DNA of 64,000 nt from Marinomonas hwangdonensis (GTDB lineage Bacteria; Pseudomonadota; Gammaproteobacteria; Pseudomonadales; Marinomonadaceae). Shown piece by piece: positions 27,834 through 37,579 of the stretch. Where the stretch lies: contig NZ_RIZG01000003.1 in NCBI RefSeq assembly GCF_003721245.1, positions 62,001 to 126,000 of the forward strand, read 5' to 3'. The notes beneath the pieces were generated by a model that was not told the DNA's origin, made no database searches, and saw only the letters and a list, made by a program, of their open reading frames with translations. Each line of letters starts with the position of its first letter. Position 1 is the stretch's first letter. Made by a program: the position numbers and the translations under genes.

Positions 27834-27880
27834 GCTTGGTATCAACACACCCTCACAATAGACCCTTCTTATCGCTAACC

Positions 27881-27909
27881 AAAAAAAAACGGCGACCCAA
27901 GGGTCGCCG
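27881..27909 (-). terminator. Rho-independent terminator after the GapDH gene
   Basis: On the minus strand, CGGCGACCC / GGGTCGCCG (9 pairs, very small loop) is followed by T9. It lies 38 bases past the stop codon of the dehydrogenase gene. Confidence 0.92.
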
Positions 27910-27946
27910 CTAACGAACACACAAAGTGTGTCTGATCATTGATGGG

Positions 27947-29320
27947 TTATGCTGCTTTGCCCTCAAGCAACTCAGCACAATTAAAATTTGCTTGTGCAAG
28001 TTTCTCCATTAGGCGAACAACCTGACAGCTGTAGCCGTATTCGTTGTCGTACCAAACATAGAGAGTCGCTTGATTGCCGCGCACCTTGGTAGATAAAGAG
28101 TCAAGTATGCCCGCTTGCTCAGAACCGATAAAGTCGGAACTAACCGCATCGGCTTCTTCACTATAACCAATTTGTCCTGTTAGCTCAGCGCTGTTAGACG
28201 CCGCTTTCAGTAATTGATTGATGTCTTCTACCGAGGTCGCTGTCTTTAAAGTCAGACTTAATACCGCAATTGACACATTGATCACTGGAACACGAATGGC
28301 GCTGCCGCTTAACTTTCCTTCAAGAGAAGGAATGGCTTTAGACACCGCTTTAGCCGCGCCAGTTTCTGTCATTACCATGTTCATACCAGCCGCTCGCCCA
28401 CGACGATCGCCTTTATGAATGTTATCGATTAGGTTCTGATCGTTTGTGTAAGCGTGAACGGTTTCAACATGACCAGACTCAATACCAAACTTGTCTTCTA
28501 AAACAGATAAAATGGGGGTGATCGCATTAGTGGTGCAAGACGCCGCAGATACGATGCGATCTGCATCTGTCACATCTTTATCATTGACACCGAAAACGAC
28601 GTTTTTCATTTCTTTACCCGGCGCAGTCAGTACGACACGTTCGATACCTGGACGATTCAAGTGAACACTCAAACCATCGTGATCACGCCAACGGCCCGTG
28701 TTATCCACAAGCAAGGCGTTGTTGATACCATGTGCTTGATAATCTACGTCTGCAGGGTCAGAAGCGTAGATGACTTTCACACTAGCACCATTAATGATCA
28801 GGGCCTGATTCTCTTCATCCACTTTTACTAAGCCATCGTAAATGCCATGCACAGAATCGTATTTGAGCAAACTAGCGCGTTTGGCTAAATCATTATCGCA
28901 CGCTTTGCGCACAACAATCGCCGCCAAGCTCATACCTGGCGTCGTGTGGCCTAGTGCACACATGCGGCGTGTTAGCAAACGACCAATGCGGCCAAAACCA
29001 TACAGTACCACGGGAGTTTCAGAGCCATCGTTTGATTGAGTCGCTAGCACAGAAGCCACGTCCGCTTCCGCAATAAGAGACTCTAACTCAATCACGGTGT
29101 GCGCCGTGTCACTGGCTAATACTTGCTCTAACACTTGATACACTTGAGCAAGATCTAATTCAGGATGCTGATCGAACGCTGTCATCAAACCAGTCACTGA
29201 GTCTGCCATTAAAGTATTGCCTGCCAACTGAACTTTGACGGCTTTTTCTCGACCCAGTTTGCCTAAAAGAGGAATCATAGATTCTGCTTGCGAAAGTGTT
29301 TGTAACCAAGTGCTTGTCAT
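27947..29320 (-). CDS. Glyceraldehyde-3-phosphate dehydrogenase, long N-terminally extended form
   Basis: A 457-residue enzyme, about 120 longer than standard GapA. The extra N-terminal part (residues about 1-120) is helical and of unknown role. The Rossmann motif GFGRIGRLLTRR starts near residue 128. The catalytic Cys is in SAASCTTNAITP, and WYDNEYGYSCQVVRL is the usual C-terminal signature. Similar long forms exist in Pseudomonas and Vibrio relatives and are thought to work in gluconeogenesis; that assignment is by family only. Active-site residues look intact. Confidence 0.92.
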   Translation of the reverse strand: MTSTWLQTLSQAESMIPLLGKLGREKAVKVQLAGNTLMADSVTGLMTAFDQHPELDLAQVYQVLEQVLASDTAHTVIELESLIAEADVASVLATQSNDGSETPVVLYGFGRIGRLLTRRMCALGHTTPGMSLAAIVVRKACDNDLAKRASLLKYDSVHGIYDGLVKVDEENQALIINGASVKVIYASDPADVDYQAHGINNALLVDNTGRWRDHDGLSVHLNRPGIERVVLTAPGKEMKNVVFGVNDKDVTDADRIVSAASCTTNAITPILSVLEDKFGIESGHVETVHAYTNDQNLIDNIHKGDRRGRAAGMNMVMTETGAAKAVSKAIPSLEGKLSGSAIRVPVINVSIAVLSLTLKTATSVEDINQLLKAASNSAELTGQIGYSEEADAVSSDFIGSEQAGILDSLSTKVRGNQATLYVWYDNEYGYSCQVVRLMEKLAQANFNCAELLEGKAA

Positions 29321-29562
29321 TTTCTGCCCCCGAAAAAAGACGCTGTTTATATCAATGTGAGCGCAGTCTAACGGCAGATTGAGACAAAAACAAATTGTAA
29401 GAAGGCAACAGAAAACCTTTAAAATCTGATATTTAGTGGGTTTTTTTATGGAAATAACGAGATATTCATAAAGGTATAGAAAGTTTACTACATATGCTTA
29501 AAAGGAACGTATTTAACCGCCACCTCAAGCCCAGAATGTTGTTATTTGGCAACAAATATTGA

Positions 29563-29576
29563 CATGAAATTTCATG
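29563..29576. promoter_or_regulatory. Perfect 14-base palindrome between the GapDH and DUF3392 genes
   Basis: CATGAAATTTCATG is fully symmetric and lies just beyond the DUF3392 gene stop, inside the upstream region of the GapDH gene. It overlaps a TTGACA on the plus strand. It may be an operator, but no known consensus was matched. Confidence 0.3.
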
Positions 29577-29584
29577 AATTTATT

Positions 29585-29917
29585 TTATAAATGCCTTTTT
29601 CTCTCTGCTAATACCCCTAAAAAGCAGAAGCAAGAGACCACTAACAAGGGGCGATAAACGAACTCGACTTGAGTGATTCCCCAATACACGAGAGGCTGAG
29701 TCCAAAATGTCAGCAACCCATAACCAAAAGTACACATCAGGATAAAGGCCATCACACGAGCCACAAACACCCAAGAAGACACTAGACGCTTCAAGAAGGC
29801 GTTCACTTTATCCCCATAAATAACCAAACAAGTGGCGACCAAGGCTAGAGCAATATCCTGAAGATGCGGTTGAATAAAATGGGCTAAGCGAAGATTTAGC
29901 TCAAGGAGTAACGTCAT
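29585..29917 (-). CDS. DUF3392-type small membrane protein
   Basis: A 110-residue protein with three or four hydrophobic segments. The pattern of a soluble-edge N terminus (LAHFIQPHLQDIALALVATC), GDKVNAFLKRLV and FGYGLLTF resembles the DUF3392 family found in gammaproteobacteria. The function is unknown. It follows the secreted-protein gene on the same strand by 27 bases, so the two are probably co-transcribed. Confidence 0.6.
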   Translation of the reverse strand: MTLLLELNLRLAHFIQPHLQDIALALVATCLVIYGDKVNAFLKRLVSSWVFVARVMAFILMCTFGYGLLTFWTQPLVYWGITQVEFVYRPLLVVSCFCFLGVLAERKRHL

Positions 29918-29944
29918 GCAGTTATCACCTTCATCAAAACACGG

Positions 29945-30508
29945 CTAACGACTTTTCCGAGACAGGGCCTCAACATCAATCCGTCCGGAATTACGGGCGC
30001 TCTTCTTAGGCTGCAGATCAACATACAATATGGATACGTCATAGGTGGTGTTACGAAAATCAATTTCTGTACCGTCATCAAATAGCCATTTCGATCGACC
30101 AATTCCCTTGTTCAAAAAACCTTCGCTGGGCGCACCGTATTTGTTAAAAAAAACATCACCGATCGCCTTACGCTTTTCATTGCTTTGGATTACCCCGGTT
30201 AACAGGGCCTGCCTGACATAGCCTGAAGGATTCGTATAAAGAGTAGCATTGGTGATACCTAGTATGCCTTCAGGCCCTAAACCGTAACTCACAATACCTT
30301 CCTTGTAAGTCGGATAGCTTTGCAATCCCATGTTTTTTAAGTGTTGTGCTAGATCAACCAATTTCAGATCATTAAACGACAATCCGAACAATTCCGCGGC
30401 ATTAGCCGTGGGCAAAACAGCGCTGTTTGCGCTATTAGCAAGCGCTTGATTAACCGGCGCTATAACCAATGCTAAGACCACATAAACCAACATGGTTTTT
30501 CTACGCAT
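29945..30508 (-). CDS. Hypothetical exported protein, 187 residues
   Basis: The frame extends to 30580, but ATG at 30508 has AGGGA 8 bases upstream and gives a clear signal peptide (MRRKTMLVYVVLALVIAP, cleavage likely after QALA). The mature part has SYGLGPEGILGITNATLY and KYGAPSEGFLNKGIGRSKW and a basic C terminus. No domain was recognised. It precedes the DUF3392 gene in an apparent two-gene operon and is divergent from the uridine kinase-like gene. It probably works in the periplasm. Confidence 0.7.
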   Translation of the reverse strand: MRRKTMLVYVVLALVIAPVNQALANSANSAVLPTANAAELFGLSFNDLKLVDLAQHLKNMGLQSYPTYKEGIVSYGLGPEGILGITNATLYTNPSGYVRQALLTGVIQSNEKRKAIGDVFFNKYGAPSEGFLNKGIGRSKWLFDDGTEIDFRNTTYDVSILYVDLQPKKSARNSGRIDVEALSRKSR

Positions 30509-30633
30509 TTGTCTTCCCTGTGAGATTTCTGATGGAGTTCGTCGGGCAAAATTAGCCGAACTTGATATATAATACAACACAATAAGCGCTTTTGATTCAG
30601 AGCGCTCACAAACTTTATATACCGAGGTAATAC

Positions 30634-31245
30634 ATGGCTCTTGTTATCGGCATTACAGGCGTTTCTGGCAGTGGAAAAAGTCGACTTTGCTCTCTTCTGG
30701 CTGAAGGTCACGGAGACAAAATTTCTGTGCTATGCCAAGACAGCTTCTACAACGGCTGTGGCAACATTGACCCTGACGTTTACAATTTTGACGACCTAAG
30801 CTCTCTTGATCTAGAGAGTTTGACTTTGGCCATTCATAACTGCAAAAACCGTCAGCAACCCAATGAGATTCCGGTTTACGACCATGCCCAACACAAACGA
30901 ATAGGCTATCGTGATTTAGAGCCAACTCACGTTGTGCTAGTCGAAGGTCATATGATGTTTCAAGACCCCAATATTCGTGACGCCGTCGACTATTTATTGT
31001 ATGTGGACACCGATATGGACATCGCTATTGTACGACGCCTAAAGCGCGACATTGCAGAACGTGGGCGAGATGTTAATGAAGTCACCAGTCGTTATATGCG
31101 ACACGTTCGAAAGGCCTCACTTAAAACCATCGACATTCGTAGCAAAGCTGACTTTATCATTCCTAATAACAAAAGCTTTACCAACGCGGCCAGCTTGCTG
31201 CGCAGCTACATAGAATACTTGCTAAAAGAAAAAGGCGCCAAATAG
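30634..31245 (+). CDS. Uridine kinase-like nucleoside kinase
   Basis: A 203-residue P-loop kinase of the uridine kinase/phosphoribulokinase family. The Walker A motif is GVSGSGKSRL at residues 9-18, followed by LCQDSFYNG, which matches the Asp of the Udk substrate site. PVYDHAQHKR and VVLVEGHMMFQDPNI are further Udk motifs. RRLKRDIAERGRDVNEVTSRY forms the lid, as in Udk. It would phosphorylate uridine or cytidine for pyrimidine salvage. GAGG precedes the ATG. Confidence 0.88.
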   Translation: MALVIGITGVSGSGKSRLCSLLAEGHGDKISVLCQDSFYNGCGNIDPDVYNFDDLSSLDLESLTLAIHNCKNRQQPNEIPVYDHAQHKRIGYRDLEPTHVVLVEGHMMFQDPNIRDAVDYLLYVDTDMDIAIVRRLKRDIAERGRDVNEVTSRYMRHVRKASLKTIDIRSKADFIIPNNKSFTNAASLLRSYIEYLLKEKGAK

Positions 31246-31261
31246 GCGCCGTTTTCTTTTT
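31234..31261 (+). terminator. Terminator overlapping the end of the uridine kinase gene
   Basis: GGCGCC-AAATA-GGCGCC followed by GTTTTCTTTTT. The left arm lies in the last codons and the stop codon is in the loop region. Confidence 0.85.
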
Positions 31262-31314
31262 AGAACATAACAGAGGTGTAAAACGATGTTTCACACCTGG
31301 CTTAAAAGCCCAAC

Positions 31315-32442
31315 TTACTTCTTAATGTCGTCGAAAAAACGCTTCACACCATCAAACCAGCTTTTCTGTTTTGGCGAGTGATCAGACCCCTCGCCCATAC
31401 TTTCTGCGAACTCAGTGAGTAACTCTTTTTGACGTGTTGTTAAGTTTACCGGTGTCTCTATGACCGCTTTACAGATCAAATCACCCACTGGACCACCGCG
31501 CACAGGCTTAACGCCTTTACTGCGTAAACGGAACAACTTACCAGACTGACACTCAGCAGTGACTTTTAAACGCACACGCCCGTCCAGTGTTGGCACATCG
31601 ATTTCACCACCTAATGCCGCCGTGGTAAAACTAATGGGCACTTCGCAGTATAGATTGGCGCCATCGCGTTCAAAAATACGATGGGGTTTAACTGAGACTT
31701 GCACAAACAAATCACCTGCAGGACCGCCGTGCGTGCCCGCCTCACCTTCACCAGAAAGACGAATGCGATCACCCGTATCAACGCCCGCTGGAATTTTCAC
31801 ATTAAGGGTTTTGTACTCTTGTACTCGACCTTGGCCATGACAATCATGACAAGGATCCGAAATCACCTGACCGGCTCCGTGACATTCTGGACAGGCTTGT
31901 TGTACCGAGAAGAAGCCTTGAGACATGCGTACTTGACCTGCGCCACCACAAGTACCACAAGTTTTTGGTGACGAGCCTTTTTTGGATCCAGAACCGTCAC
32001 ACGTTTTACAATGCACTAACGTTGGGATACGAATTTTTTCTTCACAACCCCACACAGCTTGCTCAAGATCTAACTCAAGCGTGTAACGCAAGTCAGAACC
32101 ACGGCGCGTGCGACTTTGACCGCCACCACCACCGCCAAAAATATCACCAAATACATCACCAAAAATATCACTAAAACCACCCGCTCCAGCGCCGCCGCCA
32201 TAGCCACCGGCCTGACCATTGACGCCGTCATGACCAAAGCGATCATAAGCTGCGCGCTTGTCGTCAGAAGACAAAATCTCATAAGCCTCAGCCAACTCTT
32301 TGAATTTTTCGAGGGCTTCTGGGTTATCTGGGTTTTTATCTGGGTGGTACTTATTCGCTAAAGAACGATAAGCTTTTTTTATGTCTTTCTTATCCGCGCC
32401 TTTGGCTACCCCAAGAACGTCGTAATAGTCTCTTTTGCTCAT
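31315..32442 (-). CDS. dnaJ: Chaperone protein DnaJ
   Basis: A 375-residue Hsp40 co-chaperone. The J domain is at residues 1-70 with the HPD motif in [10 protein letters not shown] Gly/Phe-rich linker follows ([18 protein letters not shown]), then four CxxCxGxG zinc repeats ([32 protein letters not shown]), and then the peptide-binding C-terminal domain. It stimulates DnaK ATPase. It lies downstream of dnaK with a hairpin in the 130-base gap. A 14-base tandem duplication sits next to its ribosome-binding site. Confidence 0.97.
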   Translation of the reverse strand: MSKRDYYDVLGVAKGADKKDIKKAYRSLANKYHPDKNPDNPEALEKFKELAEAYEILSSDDKRAAYDRFGHDGVNGQAGGYGGGAGAGGFSDIFGDVFGDIFGGGGGGQSRTRRGSDLRYTLELDLEQAVWGCEEKIRIPTLVHCKTCDGSGSKKGSSPKTCGTCGGAGQVRMSQGFFSVQQACPECHGAGQVISDPCHDCHGQGRVQEYKTLNVKIPAGVDTGDRIRLSGEGEAGTHGGPAGDLFVQVSVKPHRIFERDGANLYCEVPISFTTAALGGEIDVPTLDGRVRLKVTAECQSGKLFRLRSKGVKPVRGGPVGDLICKAVIETPVNLTTRQKELLTEFAESMGEGSDHSPKQKSWFDGVKRFFDDIKK

Positions 32443-32452
32443 CGCAGCAATT

Positions 32453-32480
32453 CCTGAATTAAAAAGCCTGAATTAAAAAG
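32453..32480. repeat. Perfect 14-base tandem duplication upstream of dnaJ
   Basis: CCTGAATTAAAAAG occurs twice in a row (32453-32466 and 32467-32480). The copy nearer the gene borders the dnaJ Shine-Dalgarno on the minus strand. It is likely a recent slip or duplication. Confidence 0.85.
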
Positions 32481-32509
32481 TCATCAATAAAACGTATTGC
32501 AAATAGCAA

Positions 32510-32531
32510 AGCACGGTCCTAAAACCGTGCT
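32510..32531 (-). terminator. Hairpin between dnaK and dnaJ (attenuator or RNA-processing site)
   Basis: AGCACGGT / ACCGTGCT, 8 pairs with a 6-base loop. The following T-tract on the minus strand is poor, so partial termination or transcript processing is more likely than full termination. Confidence 0.5.
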
Positions 32532-32571
32532 CGCTGTGACCTCCAAAAGAGGTAAAGTACGTACTTAATGC

Positions 32572-34488
32572 TTATTTCTTGTCGTCTTTTACTTCTTCGA
32601 ATTCAGCATCAACGGCATCGTCTTGCTTTTTAGCTTGCTCGCCTTCGCCTGCTGATTGCTCAGCCGCTTCAGCATCGGCATACATCTTCTGAGCCAAAGA
32701 GCCAGACGCTTGAGTCAACGCATTGGTTTTCTCTTCGATTTTCTCTTTGTCATTAGATGTTAGCGCTTCTTCAAGCTCAGTAATGGCTGTTTCAATCGCT
32801 TCTTTTTCTTCTGCTGTTGCTTTATCGCCAGCGTCAGTCAAAGTTTTACGAGTTGCGTGAATCATACCGTCCGCTGTATTACGAGCTTGAACCAGCTCTT
32901 CAAACTTACGGTCTTCTTCCGCATTCGCTTCAGCGTCTTGAACCATTTTTTCAACTTCCTCATCACTCAAACCAGAAGACGATTTGATAACGATAGACTG
33001 TTCTTTACCAGTCGCTTTGTCTTTCGCAGACACGCTCAAAATACCGTTGGCATCAATATCGAAGCTTACTTCGATTTGTGGCACACCACGTGGAGCAGGT
33101 GGAATGTCAGCCAAGTCGAAACGACCTAGAGATTTGTTCTGAGACGCTTGTTTACGCTCACCCTGCAATGCGTGAATGGTTACCGCATTTTGGTTGTCTT
33201 CCGCTGTAGAGAAAGTCTGAGATTTCTTAGTAGGAATCGTCGTGTTTTTCTCGATCAATGCCGTCATGACACCACCCATAGTCTCAATACCTAGAGACAG
33301 TGGTGTAACGTCTAGAAGAAGAACGTCTTTCACATCACCAGAAAGAACCGCACCTTGGATAGACGCGCCGATGGCAACCGCTTCATCTGGGTTCACGTCT
33401 TTACGTGGCTCTTTACCGAAGAATTCCGTTACTTTCGCTTGTACTAGTGGCATACGAGTCTGACCACCGACCAAGATAACTTCGTCGATATCAGAAGCAG
33501 TCAAATCAGCATCTTTCAATGCTTGACGGCAAGGCTCAAGAGATTTCAATACTAGCTCTTCAACCAAAGACTCCAACTTAGAACGAGTCAATTTTACGTT
33601 CAAGTGTTTAGGGCCAGTCGCATCTGCAGTGATGTAAGGCAAGTTAACTTCTGTTTGAGAAGAAGAAGACAACTCAACTTTCGCTTTCTCACCGGCTTCT
33701 TTCAAACGTTGTAGCGCTAGTGGATCGTTGTGTAGATCGATACCAGATGTTTTCTTGAACTCTGCAGCCAAGTATTCGATAACACGCATATCGAAATCTT
33801 CACCACCTAGGAAAGTATCACCATTTGTAGACAATACTTCGAATTGTTTCTCGCCATCTACGTCAGCGATTTCGATGATAGAGATATCGAATGTACCACC
33901 ACCAAGGTCATAAACCGCGATAGTAGAGTCGCCAGAGCTCTTGTCTAGGCCATAAGCCAAGGCAGCCGCTGTTGGCTCGTTGATAATACGTTTCACTTCT
34001 AGACCAGCGATTTTACCAGCATCTTTCGTTGCTTGACGCTGAGAGTCGTTGAAGTAAGCAGGAACAGTGATAACCGCTTCTGTCACTTTCTCGCCTAGGT
34101 AGTCTTCTGCTGTTTTCTTCATTTTCTTAAGAACTTCAGCAGAGATTTGTGGTGGCGCTTTCTTATCGCCTTTTACTTCTACCCACGCATCGCCGTTATC
34201 TGCAGCAATAATTTTGTAAGGCACCATAGAGATGTCTTTTTGAACGACGTCGTCCTTAAATTTACGACCGATCAAACGCTTAACCGCATACAAAGTATTT
34301 GTTGGGTTAGTCACTGCTTGACGTTTTGCAGATTGACCTACCAAGACTTCGCCATCTTCGGAAAATGCGACGATGGAAGGAGTGGTGCGATCGCCTTCAG
34401 CGTTTTCAATAACGCGAGCTTTTTCGCCATCCAATACGGCAACACAAGAGTTCGTTGTACCTAAGTCAATACCAATGATTCTACCCAT
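32572..34488 (-). CDS. dnaK: Chaperone protein DnaK (Hsp70)
   Basis: A 638-residue Hsp70. The N terminus [16 protein letters not shown], the [15 protein letters not shown] phosphate-binding segment and [14 protein letters not shown] are the three Hsp70 signatures. The substrate domain and a helical lid follow, with an acidic tail ending in [11 protein letters not shown]. The frame opens at a TTG at 34503, but the ATG at 34488 with GGAG upstream is the normal start. It lies between grpE and dnaJ. Confidence 0.98.
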   Translation of the reverse strand: MGRIIGIDLGTTNSCVAVLDGEKARVIENAEGDRTTPSIVAFSEDGEVLVGQSAKRQAVTNPTNTLYAVKRLIGRKFKDDVVQKDISMVPYKIIAADNGDAWVEVKGDKKAPPQISAEVLKKMKKTAEDYLGEKVTEAVITVPAYFNDSQRQATKDAGKIAGLEVKRIINEPTAAALAYGLDKSSGDSTIAVYDLGGGTFDISIIEIADVDGEKQFEVLSTNGDTFLGGEDFDMRVIEYLAAEFKKTSGIDLHNDPLALQRLKEAGEKAKVELSSSSQTEVNLPYITADATGPKHLNVKLTRSKLESLVEELVLKSLEPCRQALKDADLTASDIDEVILVGGQTRMPLVQAKVTEFFGKEPRKDVNPDEAVAIGASIQGAVLSGDVKDVLLLDVTPLSLGIETMGGVMTALIEKNTTIPTKKSQTFSTAEDNQNAVTIHALQGERKQASQNKSLGRFDLADIPPAPRGVPQIEVSFDIDANGILSVSAKDKATGKEQSIVIKSSSGLSDEEVEKMVQDAEANAEEDRKFEELVQARNTADGMIHATRKTLTDAGDKATAEEKEAIETAITELEEALTSNDKEKIEEKTNALTQASGSLAQKMYADAEAAEQSAGEGEQAKKQDDAVDAEFEEVKDDKK

Positions 34489-34532
34489 GGTTTGTATCTC
34501 CAATAAATTCGTTTATGACGATGATAATTCTG

Positions 34533-34561
34533 TATTTGGGTACGCTTAAAAGTATTTCAAG
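34533..34561 (-). promoter_or_regulatory. Possible sigma-32 promoter directly upstream of dnaK
   Basis: On the minus strand, CTTGAAA (34555-34561) matches the heat-shock -35 exactly. After 14 bases CCCAAATA (34533-34540) is a weaker -10. The -35 overlaps a hairpin (ACGCTT/AAGCGT). Confidence 0.45.
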
Positions 34562-34591
34562 CGTCCAGTGTCAAAAAAATGACAGTAATTT

Positions 34592-35170
34592 TTAAGCCGC
34601 GCTGGAAACAACGACCATTGCTGGGCGCAATAAGCGACCATTAATGGTGTAACCCTTCTGCACAACATCCATAACGGTGTTCGCTTCTAATTCAGGGTTT
34701 GGCACCATAGTGATGGCTTGATGCAGCTCTGGGTTAAACGGTTCACCATGGGGATCCACTACTTTCACTTCAAAGCGAGCCAACGTCTCAAGCAAATCTT
34801 TTAACGTCAGTTCAACACCTTCACGCACAGGATCAGACTCACCCGTGTCTGGTGCAGAAGCCAACGCTCTTTCAAGATTGTCAGCAACGTTCACAACCGA
34901 TTTAGCAAACTTTTCTAAACCAAACTTGTGTGCTTTCTCGACATCTTGTTCTGCACGACGACGTACGTTTTGCGCGTCGGCATGGGCGCGGAGTGCCGCT
35001 TCTTTATACTGAGCGACTTCTTCTAGCGCTTTTGCAAGCTCATCATTCTCAGTGACTTCTTCTAATAGATCAGCTTCTGGCTCTAAAAGTTCTTCAACTG
35101 CTTCGTTCTGCGTTTCGCTTTTCAAAACTTGCTCCGCGTCTAGATTAGGATTTTTTTGCTGCTCACTCAT
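34592..35170 (-). CDS. grpE: Nucleotide exchange factor GrpE
   Basis: A 192-residue GrpE. The acidic, disordered N terminus is followed by a long coiled coil ([39 protein letters not shown], seen as [19 protein letters not shown]), then the beta domain with [33 protein letters not shown]. It releases ADP from DnaK. It is the first gene of grpE-dnaK-dnaJ and is preceded by a strong heat-shock promoter. It is divergent from recN. Confidence 0.96.
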   Translation of the reverse strand: MSEQQKNPNLDAEQVLKSETQNEAVEELLEPEADLLEEVTENDELAKALEEVAQYKEAALRAHADAQNVRRRAEQDVEKAHKFGLEKFAKSVVNVADNLERALASAPDTGESDPVREGVELTLKDLLETLARFEVKVVDPHGEPFNPELHQAITMVPNPELEANTVMDVVQKGYTINGRLLRPAMVVVSSAA

Positions 35171-35215
35171 TCTTCAACTCCAAATGACAGAAACATTTTT
35201 TTGTCTGTGACTGTT

Positions 35216-35243
35216 ATATGGGGACAGGTTTGCGCCTTTCAAC
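35216..35243 (-). promoter_or_regulatory. Predicted sigma-32 (heat-shock) promoter of grpE-dnaK-dnaJ
   Basis: On the minus strand GTTGAAA (35237-35243), 13 bases, then CCCCATAT (35216-35223) fits the consensus CTTGAAA-N11-16-CCCCATNT with one change. It lies about 46 bases before the grpE ATG. Confidence 0.85.
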
Positions 35244-35354
35244 ACTAAAGCCGCATTAAATTTATGGGAATAAATTCGCTGTACAGGGCTTGTCAAAAAA
35301 CAACCAAGTACTGTATAAATAACCATATAAATATTATCCTTTTCGGAGTCTTCT

Positions 35355-37025
35355 ATGCTGACCAGCATCGCTATTTCCAATTTCGCCATTGTCGAATCTC
35401 TTGAATTAGAGTTCAAAACAGGCATGACGGTCATTTCTGGTGAAACCGGTGCCGGCAAATCCATCATGGTGGATGCCCTGTCGCTTTGTTTGGGGGATCG
35501 CACCGACGCAGCGGTGGTCAGACATGGAGAGAAAAAAGCCGATATCAGCGCCAGCTTTGACATTCAGGCGTACCCGCATGTACAAAAATGGCTAGAAGAG
35601 CGAGATCTAGAACGTGACCAACATTGTATTTTACGTCGCGTTGTCAGCAAGGAAGGACGCTCCAAAGCCTACATTAATGGTCGGCCTTGTACGTTAAACG
35701 ATCTGAAAGAAGTCGGCAGCCAACTGGTGGATATCCATGGACAACATGAGCATCAGTCCCTACTAAAAAAGAACGCCCAAAGACAACAATTGGATGAATA
35801 CGGCCAACTGACGGATTTGAGTAAAAAAGTCAGTCAGCAGTATTCTGTCTGGCGTCAGCTCAAAGAAGCGTTAAACGCACAACTCAACCGCTCTTCAGAA
35901 CAAGACGCTAAAATTCAACTATTGTCATACCAAGCCCAAGAGCTGCAGCAACTTGACTTGAAAGAAGGCGAAATCGAAGAATTAGAGAACGAACAAGCTT
36001 TTTTGTCTAATATTGCCGACTCTCAGTTTAAAGCTTACCAAGCCAGTAGCATTCTCATCGACAGTGATGAAGGCAATATTTGCTCTTTATTGCACCAAGC
36101 CATCAATAGTGCCAGCCAAATTCGCCCAGCAACCAAAGAATTGGAAAATGCCTTAGAAATGATGAACGTTGCGCTTATTCAGGCTCAAGAAGCCGCGGAC
36201 AGCCTACACCATTATCAAGACACCCTAGAACAAAACCCACAGCGCCTGTCTGATGTAGAGCAGCGCCTATCCGATATTTACGATACCGCACGCAAACATC
36301 GAACTCTGCCAGAAGGATTACTTTTTTTACGCGAGAGTGTTGAAGCAGAACTGAATAGTTTGCAAGGGCAAGAAGAAGGCATTGAGTCATTAAAAGAGAA
36401 GGAAGAACAGGCGTATGAAAGCCTAACCGCACTTGCTACAACCTTGACGGAAAAGCGCATTATTGCCAAAGACGAACTTGCCCAAAAGGTCGAGGAACAA
36501 ATTCATGGCTTGGGGATGCCTCATGCACGCTTTTTTATTCAGTGCCAACCACTCAATCAAGTCTCTGCAAATGGCTTTGAAGACATTGAATACATGATAG
36601 CGTCTAACCCAGGCCAACCAGCACAACCACTGCGCAAAGTCGCTTCAGGGGGCGAATTGTCACGCATCAGCCTGGGCATTCAAGTCGTGACAGCCCATAC
36701 GTCTATTATCCCAACTCTGGTGTTTGATGAAGTCGACGTAGGCATCAGTGGCGGTATCGCCGAAGTCGTCGGACGTATGTTGAGATCAGTAGGCAAACGC
36801 GGACAAGTTTTCTGCGTGACACACTTGGCTCAGGTCGCGGCGCAAGGCAACCAACACCTTCGTGTTAGCAAGCGTGTGGAATATGACGCGACATCGTCAC
36901 AAGTCGAATTGCTTAAAGATCAGGACAGAACACACGAAATTGCCCGCTTATTAGGCGGATTAGAGCTCACCGATCAAACCCTTGCCCACGCGCAAGAGAT
37001 GTTAGGGAATGTGCAACTGCAATAA
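35355..37025 (+). CDS. recN: DNA repair protein RecN
   Basis: A 556-residue SMC-like ATPase used in double-strand break repair. The N-terminal half has ISNFAIVESLELEF and Walker A GETGAGKSIMVDAL. Long coiled coils occupy residues about 160-360. The C-terminal half has the ABC signature KVASGGELSRISLGIQ, the Walker B TLVFDEVDVGISGG and CVTHLAQVAAQ. The length is normal. GGAG lies 6 bases before ATG. SOS control is usual for recN, but no clear LexA box was confirmed here. Confidence 0.96.
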   Translation: MLTSIAISNFAIVESLELEFKTGMTVISGETGAGKSIMVDALSLCLGDRTDAAVVRHGEKKADISASFDIQAYPHVQKWLEERDLERDQHCILRRVVSKEGRSKAYINGRPCTLNDLKEVGSQLVDIHGQHEHQSLLKKNAQRQQLDEYGQLTDLSKKVSQQYSVWRQLKEALNAQLNRSSEQDAKIQLLSYQAQELQQLDLKEGEIEELENEQAFLSNIADSQFKAYQASSILIDSDEGNICSLLHQAINSASQIRPATKELENALEMMNVALIQAQEAADSLHHYQDTLEQNPQRLSDVEQRLSDIYDTARKHRTLPEGLLFLRESVEAELNSLQGQEEGIESLKEKEEQAYESLTALATTLTEKRIIAKDELAQKVEEQIHGLGMPHARFFIQCQPLNQVSANGFEDIEYMIASNPGQPAQPLRKVASGGELSRISLGIQVVTAHTSIIPTLVFDEVDVGISGGIAEVVGRMLRSVGKRGQVFCVTHLAQVAAQGNQHLRVSKRVEYDATSSQVELLKDQDRTHEIARLLGGLELTDQTLAHAQEMLGNVQLQ

Positions 37026-37027
37026 AC

Positions 37028-37063
37028 AAAAAGGGGTTAAACTCGTGGTTTACCCCCTTTTTT
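37028..37063. terminator. Bidirectional terminator between recN and fur
   Basis: AAAAAGGGG-TTAAAC / GTTTA-CCCCCTTTTTT, a long stem with one mismatch and a TCGT loop. It is flanked by A and T runs. Confidence 0.85.
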
Positions 37064-37099
37064 CAAGGTTAGCATCAGTAAGCTATCCAGCATCCAAAT

Positions 37100-37510
37100 T
37101 TATTTCTTTTTTGGGCGCACGTAGATGATCAAGCTATGATCTTCAATTTCAAAACCGTGCTCATCTGCGATTTCACGCTGACGCTTCTCGATAATAGGAT
37201 CAACAAATTCAATGACCTTACCACTGTCCAAACAAATCATGTGGTCGTGATGATCACCTCGAGCCAGTTCAAACACTGCGGTACCTGCCTCAAAATGATG
37301 GCGCTCTACCAAACCAGCCGTTTCAAACTGAGTAAGCACTCGATACACGGTGGCTAAGCCGACATCTTCACCTTGATCGAGCAGTGTACGATAGACGTCA
37401 TCTGCACTCATGTGACGATCGCCTGCACCTTCAAGAATTTGTAAAATTTTTACTCTAGGTAAGGTTACCTTAAGTCCCGCTTTCTTTAGCTCTTGATTTT
37501 CGCTAGTCAT
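37100..37510 (-). CDS. fur: Ferric uptake regulator Fur
   Basis: A 136-residue Fe(II)-dependent repressor. The winged helix has LKVTLPRVKILQILE, MSADDVYRTLLDQGEDVGLATVYRVL, and the metal-binding core is ARGDHHDHMICLDSGKVIEF. Only the first Cys of the usual structural Cys-x-x-Cys pair is present (MICLDSG), and there is no C-terminal Cys. My recollection is that Pseudomonas Fur also lacks these ligands. It is divergent from bamE, a common arrangement. Promoter elements for both lie in the 69-base gap. Confidence 0.96.
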   Translation of the reverse strand: MTSENQELKKAGLKVTLPRVKILQILEGAGDRHMSADDVYRTLLDQGEDVGLATVYRVLTQFETAGLVERHHFEAGTAVFELARGDHHDHMICLDSGKVIEFVDPIIEKRQREIADEHGFEIEDHSLIIYVRPKKK

Positions 37511-37534
37511 GAGTCATTCTCTATTCGATCTTGT

Positions 37535-37551
37535 TGATAATTACTTTATCA
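37535..37551. promoter_or_regulatory. Possible Fur-box-like palindrome in the fur-bamE gap
   Basis: TGATAA-TTACT-TTATCA is symmetric and resembles a spread Fur box, though the spacing is two bases longer than the 7-1-7 form. It could provide autoregulation of fur. Confidence 0.35.
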
Positions 37552-37579
37552 TTAGCACACCAGAGTAAGGATAATACAA

